Of a DNA stretch of 9,325 nt, positions 6,676-9,325 are shown piece by piece. Below the pieces are notes generated by a model. The model was given only the letters and a program-made list of their open reading frames with translations. It was not told the DNA's origin and ran no database searches. Position 1 is the first letter of the stretch. The number at the start of each line of letters is the position of its first letter. The stretch is from positions 1-9,325 of the forward strand of contig CAZZFT010000182.1 of NCBI GenBank assembly GCA_964653555.1. The letters run 5' to 3'. The translations under genes were made by a program, and so were the position numbers. Source of the DNA: JAHEJV01 sp964653555. Its GTDB lineage: Bacteria; Myxococcota_A; UBA9160; SMWR01.

Positions 6676-8166
6676 GTGAGCGACGCCAGCGATCCGATGA
6701 ACGGCTGGAAGCCCCTGCTCGACGAGCTCGAGCGACGCATCGCGCGCGCGCGCGCGATGGGCGGACCCGAGCGGGTCGAGCGGCTGATGCACGGACGCGG
6801 AAAGCTCGACGCGCGCCAGCGCATCGACCGGCTCTTCGACCCGGGCAGCTTCGTCGAGATCGGGGCGCTGGTCGGCGGCGAGCAGACGCCGGCCGACGCG
6901 CTGGTCGCGGGCTTCGGCACGATCGACGGGCGCCCCGCCGTGGCCGGCGCCGAGGACTTCAGCGTGCTGGGCGGTTCGATCGGGATGGGGTCGATGGCCA
7001 AGCGCTACCGCCTCTGCCAGCTCGCCGGCCAGGAGCGGGTGCCGCTGGTGATGATGCTCGACGGCGCCGGCCACCGGCTGACGAGCGCGCTCGAGGGCGG
7101 CGCGCGGGTCCCGAACGACCTGCTCGCCCTCGCCGACCTGTCGGGCGAGGTACCGATGGTATGTCTCGTGCTCGGCGCGTCGGCGGGCCACGGCGCCCTC
7201 ACCGCGCCGCTCTCGGACATCACGATCATGTCCCAGGGCGGATCGATGTTCACCGGCGGACCGCCTCTGGTCCGCGCGGCCACCGGCGAAGACGTGACCA
7301 AGGAGCAGCTCGGCGGTCCCGCGGTGTGTGCCGAGATCGCCGGCACCGCACACAACGTGGCGGCCGACGACGCCGCGGCGATCGAGATGGCGCGTCGCTA
7401 CCTCGGCTACCTGCCGCCGAACCGCTGGCAGCTGGCGCCCCGGCGCGAGGGCCCCGACGCCGGGCCGCGCCGCCTGGAGCGCATCCTCCAGCTGATGCCG
7501 CCGAACGCGCGGCGACCCTACAAGATGCACCCGGTGCTCGAAGAGCTGGTCGACGCGGGCAGCCTGTTCGAGGTGCAGCCCCGCTACGGCCGCTCCCTCG
7601 TGTGCGCGCTCGCGTTCCTCGGTGGACGCTCGGTGGCGATCCTCGCCAACAATCCCGCCGTGCGCGCCGGCGCCGTCGACAGCCCCGCCGCGATCAAGGC
7701 GACGGACTTCATCACCACCGCCGACGCCTTCGGTCTACCCCTGATCTTCCTCGCCGACAATCCGGGCGTCATGGCCGGCACCCAGGCCGAACGCGACGGC
7801 ATCCTCAAGTGGGGAGGGAAGATGTTCAAGGCCCAGCGCCGGGCGCGCGTGCCGAAGCTCCACGTGACGCTGCGGAAGTCCTTCGGCTTCGGCGCCTCGA
7901 CGATGGCCCAGAATCCCTTCGACCATCAGACGCTCTCGCTTGCCTTCCCCGGCGTGACGATGGACGCGATGCCGGCACAGAGCGGCGGGCGATCGGCGAA
8001 GCTCGACGACGACACGCAGGCGCGGGTCGAGGCCAAACAGGCCGCCGGACCCTGGGGCATGGCAGCGAATCTGACCTACGACGGGGTGATCGACCCGCGC
8101 GAGCTGCGCAACGCGCTGATCGCGGGGCTCCGCCTGCTCGAGGGACGCGCGGCCTCTCGAGTCTGA
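6676..8166 (+). CDS. Acyl-CoA carboxylase carboxyltransferase (beta-subunit family), divergent motifs
   Basis: 496 residues with the two crotonase-fold halves of biotin-dependent carboxyltransferases (propionyl-/methylcrotonyl-CoA carboxylase beta), which move CO2 from carboxybiotin to an acyl-CoA. Family signs: RQRIDRLFDPGSFVEIGAL (47-65), AGAEDFSVLGGSIG (90-103), ARRYLGYLPPN (239-249), DNPGVMAGTQAE (361-372), GILKWGGKMF (375-384). Departures: the canonical DSGGAR is DGAGHR (129-134), GPCAGGAVYSPA is GASAGHGALTAP (167-178), and the second-half RKAYGGAYD is RKSFGFGAS (400-408), so both oxyanion-hole regions differ. No biotin carboxylase or biotin-carrier gene is in view. GTG 6676 is chosen because GGAGG lies 5 nt upstream; ATG 6697 would give 489 residues. 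Probable acyl-CoA carboxylase component; a decarboxylase or biotin-independent role is possible. Confidence 0.9.
   Translation: MSDASDPMNGWKPLLDELERRIARARAMGGPERVERLMHGRGKLDARQRIDRLFDPGSFVEIGALVGGEQTPADALVAGFGTIDGRPAVAGAEDFSVLGGSIGMGSMAKRYRLCQLAGQERVPLVMMLDGAGHRLTSALEGGARVPNDLLALADLSGEVPMVCLVLGASAGHGALTAPLSDITIMSQGGSMFTGGPPLVRAATGEDVTKEQLGGPAVCAEIAGTAHNVAADDAAAIEMARRYLGYLPPNRWQLAPRREGPDAGPRRLERILQLMPPNARRPYKMHPVLEELVDAGSLFEVQPRYGRSLVCALAFLGGRSVAILANNPAVRAGAVDSPAAIKATDFITTADAFGLPLIFLADNPGVMAGTQAERDGILKWGGKMFKAQRRARVPKLHVTLRKSFGFGASTMAQNPFDHQTLSLAFPGVTMDAMPAQSGGRSAKLDDDTQARVEAKQAAGPWGMAANLTYDGVIDPRELRNALIAGLRLLEGRAASRV
6741..6756. repeat. (CG)8 dinucleotide run inside the carboxyltransferase gene
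   Basis: Eight uninterrupted CG units encode the IARARAM stretch near the N-terminus (residues 22-28). Such runs can slip or adopt left-handed DNA; gain or loss of one unit would shift the frame. It may simply reflect Arg/Ala codon choice at high GC. Confidence 0.5.
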
Positions 8167-8214
8167 GGGGATCTACCGTCGGAAGTTCGCGATCGGGGCT
8201 GACGGGCCCGCGGA

Positions 8215-8430
8215 CTACTGCGCCGGTCCGCCGCAGTCCCCGCCCTGGATACAGTTGCCGAGCCGGGTCATCGCCGCCGAGACGTCCTGGTTGAGCGTCG
8301 TCCAAAGGATCGCGCCGGCCAGCGCGAAGACGACGCCCACGATCGACCACTCCACCATCTCCATGCCGTCCTCTTCGAAGACCAGGTCCTTGAAGAGTCG
8401 CTGGATCACGTCGCGCGCGATCTCGATCAT
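8215..8430 (-). CDS. Flp/Fap-type (type IVb) prepilin-like small membrane protein
   Basis: 71 residues. A short charged leader ends in FEEDG (18-22), followed by MEMVEWSIVGVVFALAGAIL, one hydrophobic segment. Flp prepilins are cut after the Gly of G/xxxxEY by a TadV/FppA-type peptidase, leaving Glu at +5. Here G22 is followed by Glu at +5 (E27) and Trp instead of Tyr at +6. The short tail has two cysteines (C60, C66) in NCIQGGDCGGPAQ that could form a disulfide outside the cytoplasm. The start is secure: AGGAG (8438-8442) lies 7 nt before the ATG. No tad/rcp secretion gene is in the window, so it stands alone, convergent with the carboxyltransferase and downstream of an unrelated ligase. Pilus subunit or pseudopilin-like membrane protein; assembly partners unknown. 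Confidence 0.8.
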   Translation of the reverse strand: MIEIARDVIQRLFKDLVFEEDGMEMVEWSIVGVVFALAGAILWTTLNQDVSAAMTRLGNCIQGGDCGGPAQ

Positions 8431-8629
8431 GGGGGGACTCCTGAATGAATGTGCGGGATGCATTAGACCATAGTGAGCCAGACGTCGGCCGGCTAGCAGA
8501 ATGGTCCCAGGATGCCCCGCCCGACCGCGATCGCCGCGACCGCGAGGCGCTCGGCACACACCCAGCGCACTCGCCGCGATCGTGTGCGGGAGGGAGCGGC
8601 CGGCCGATCCGCGCCGCCCGCGACGCACC
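8431..8629. promoter_or_regulatory. Leader region of the Flp-like gene
   Basis: 199 bp without a supportable gene. The part nearest the pilin start (8443-8480) is clearly richer in A and T than its surroundings, as expected of a promoter and leader, and the ribosome-binding site is strong. The minus strand shows TCTAAT and TATGGT as possible -10 elements, but no matching -35 and no sigma-54 GG/GC pair was found. The distal half is GC-rich spacer behind the acyl-CoA synthetase stop. Confidence 0.35.
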
Positions 8630-9325
8630 CTAGACGAGCCGGGCCCCGCCCTCGCCCCAGTAGCGGTCCCGGAGCTTGCGCTTGGCCATCTTCCCGGTCT
8701 CGGTGCGCGGCAGATCGGTGACGAAGTCGATCGACCGGGGGCATTTGTAGTGGGCTATGCCGTTCCGACACCATTCGATCAGCTCCGCCTCGAGCTCGGG
8801 TCCCGGCTCGGCGCCCTCGGCCGGGATCACCACCGCCTTCACCTCCTCGCCCATCTCCTCGCTCGGGACGCCGATCACCGCCACGTCGTCCACCTTCGGG
8901 TGGACGATCAGGTGGTTCTCCGTCTCCTGGGGGTAGATGTTCACGCCGCCGGAGATGATCATGTTCGACTGACGATCGGTCAGGAACAGGTAGCCGTCCT
9001 CGTCCAGGTAGCCGATGTCCCCGATCGTGAAGAGATCACCCCGGTAGGTGGCGGCGGTCTTCGTCTCGTCCTTGTGGTAGCTGAAGCGGCCGCGGGCGGG
9101 TGCTTCGAAGTAGATCGCGCCCTCCTGGCGCGGGCCAGCGACCTCGTTGCCCTCCTCGTCGAGCACCCAGACCTTCCCGCCCGCCCAGTGACGCCCGACG
9201 GTGCCCGGGCGCTGCAGCCACTCGCGCGCGCGCACGAGCGTGCCGCCGCCCTCGGTGCCGGCGTAGTACTCGACGATCGCGTCGCCCCACCACTCGATCA
9301 TCTGCTCCTTCACCGGCACCGGACA
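8630..9325 (-). CDS. Acyl-CoA synthetase (AMP-forming), C-terminal part; 5' end outside window
   Basis: 231 C-terminal residues of a second adenylate-forming acyl-CoA ligase. Seen: YYAGTEGGG (20-28 of the visible part; A5 motif), the substituted aspartate region FTIGDIGYLDEDGYLFLTDR (99-118), the hinge-region block MIISGGVNIYPQETEN (122-137) and the C-terminal PRTETGKMAKRKLRD, with K212 the expected catalytic lysine. The wording TIGDIGY...TDRQSNMIISGGVNIYP differs clearly from the ligase at the left edge (RTGDIGH...SRARDLILRGGENIYP), so the two belong to different subgroups and probably use different acids. The P-loop half is outside the window. The reading frame is open to the edge, so the protein certainly continues upstream; a GTG at 9319 is not the real start. 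Confidence 0.92.
   Translation of the reverse strand, partial: CPVPVKEQMIEWWGDAIVEYYAGTEGGGTLVRAREWLQRPGTVGRHWAGGKVWVLDEEGNEVAGPRQEGAIYFEAPARGRFSYHKDETKTAATYRGDLFTIGDIGYLDEDGYLFLTDRQSNMIISGGVNIYPQETENHLIVHPKVDDVAVIGVPSEEMGEEVKAVVIPAEGAEPGPELEAELIEWCRNGIAHYKCPRSIDFVTDLPRTETGKMAKRKLRDRYWGEGGARLV

Noticed and set aside
4279..7530. Minus-strand 1083-codon frame ending at the dehydrogenase stop
   Set aside because: Only the last 400 codons are the real dehydrogenase. The rest crosses the other dehydrogenase out of frame and the carboxyltransferase antisense.
8217..8237. Possible hairpin actgcg/cgcagt with a 9-nt loop near the pilin stop
   Set aside because: The stem is only 6 bp, lies largely inside the pilin coding sequence and lacks a T-tract, so it is not a credible terminator.
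8493..8774. Small frames in the spacer and around the second ligase stop (both strands)
   Set aside because: They are Arg-rich, overlap the ligase out of frame, lack ribosome-binding sites and show no recognisable motif.
1..9325. CRISPR array, tRNA, rRNA, insertion sequence or transposase
   Set aside because: No direct-repeat series, cloverleaf, rRNA-like stretch or transposase motif was seen. The rearrangement at 3846-4268 has no terminal repeats that would point to a mobile element.

Overview
The window is GC-rich DNA from a bacterium with an outer membrane. The evidence is the remains of a patatin/outer-membrane beta-barrel gene and a Flp-type prepilin, next to genes for acyl-CoA metabolism. 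Paired acyl-CoA dehydrogenases, several acyl-CoA synthetases and a luciferase-like (probably F420-dependent) oxidoreductase together suggest one of the high-GC lineages formerly placed in the Deltaproteobacteria (Myxococcota, Binatota and similar), probably environmental. That placement is inference; no marker gene is present.

Left block (1-3695, minus strand): a compact three-gene operon, read right to left. It holds a luciferase-like monooxygenase-family oxidoreductase (2748-3695), an atypical extended SDR/epimerase (1660-2751, ATGA overlap with the previous gene) and an acyl-CoA synthetase (<1-1647, cut by the window edge a few residues before its stop).

Middle (3696-4268): a wrecked gene. 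A plus-strand signal peptide and the first residues of a patatin-like phospholipase (3846-3974) are followed by an inverted piece of the same kind of protein's beta-barrel (about 3975-4112, minus strand) and then by the authentic plus-strand C-terminus (4149-4268). About 80% of a normal gene is missing. This deletion-plus-inversion scar is the most unusual thing in the window.

Centre-right (4279-8166): two acyl-CoA dehydrogenases in tandem on the minus strand (5490-6572, then 4279-5481, 8 bp apart). They look like the two unlike subunits of a heteromeric enzyme, with the candidate catalytic base in only one. Divergent from them, across a 103-bp region, is a carboxyltransferase of the acyl-CoA carboxylase beta family (6676-8166). 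It departs from the usual oxyanion-hole motifs and has no biotin carboxylase in view.

Right end (8215-9325, minus strand): a 71-residue Flp/type IVb prepilin-like protein standing alone, then the C-terminal 231 residues of a second, different acyl-CoA synthetase running off the window.

Read together, the intact enzymes fit activation of a carboxylic acid to its CoA thioester, alpha-beta dehydrogenation by a two-subunit dehydrogenase, a carboxylation or decarboxylation-type step, and redox changes by the SDR and luciferase-like enzymes. Catabolism of a bulky or branched acid is plausible, but the substrate cannot be read from the sequence.
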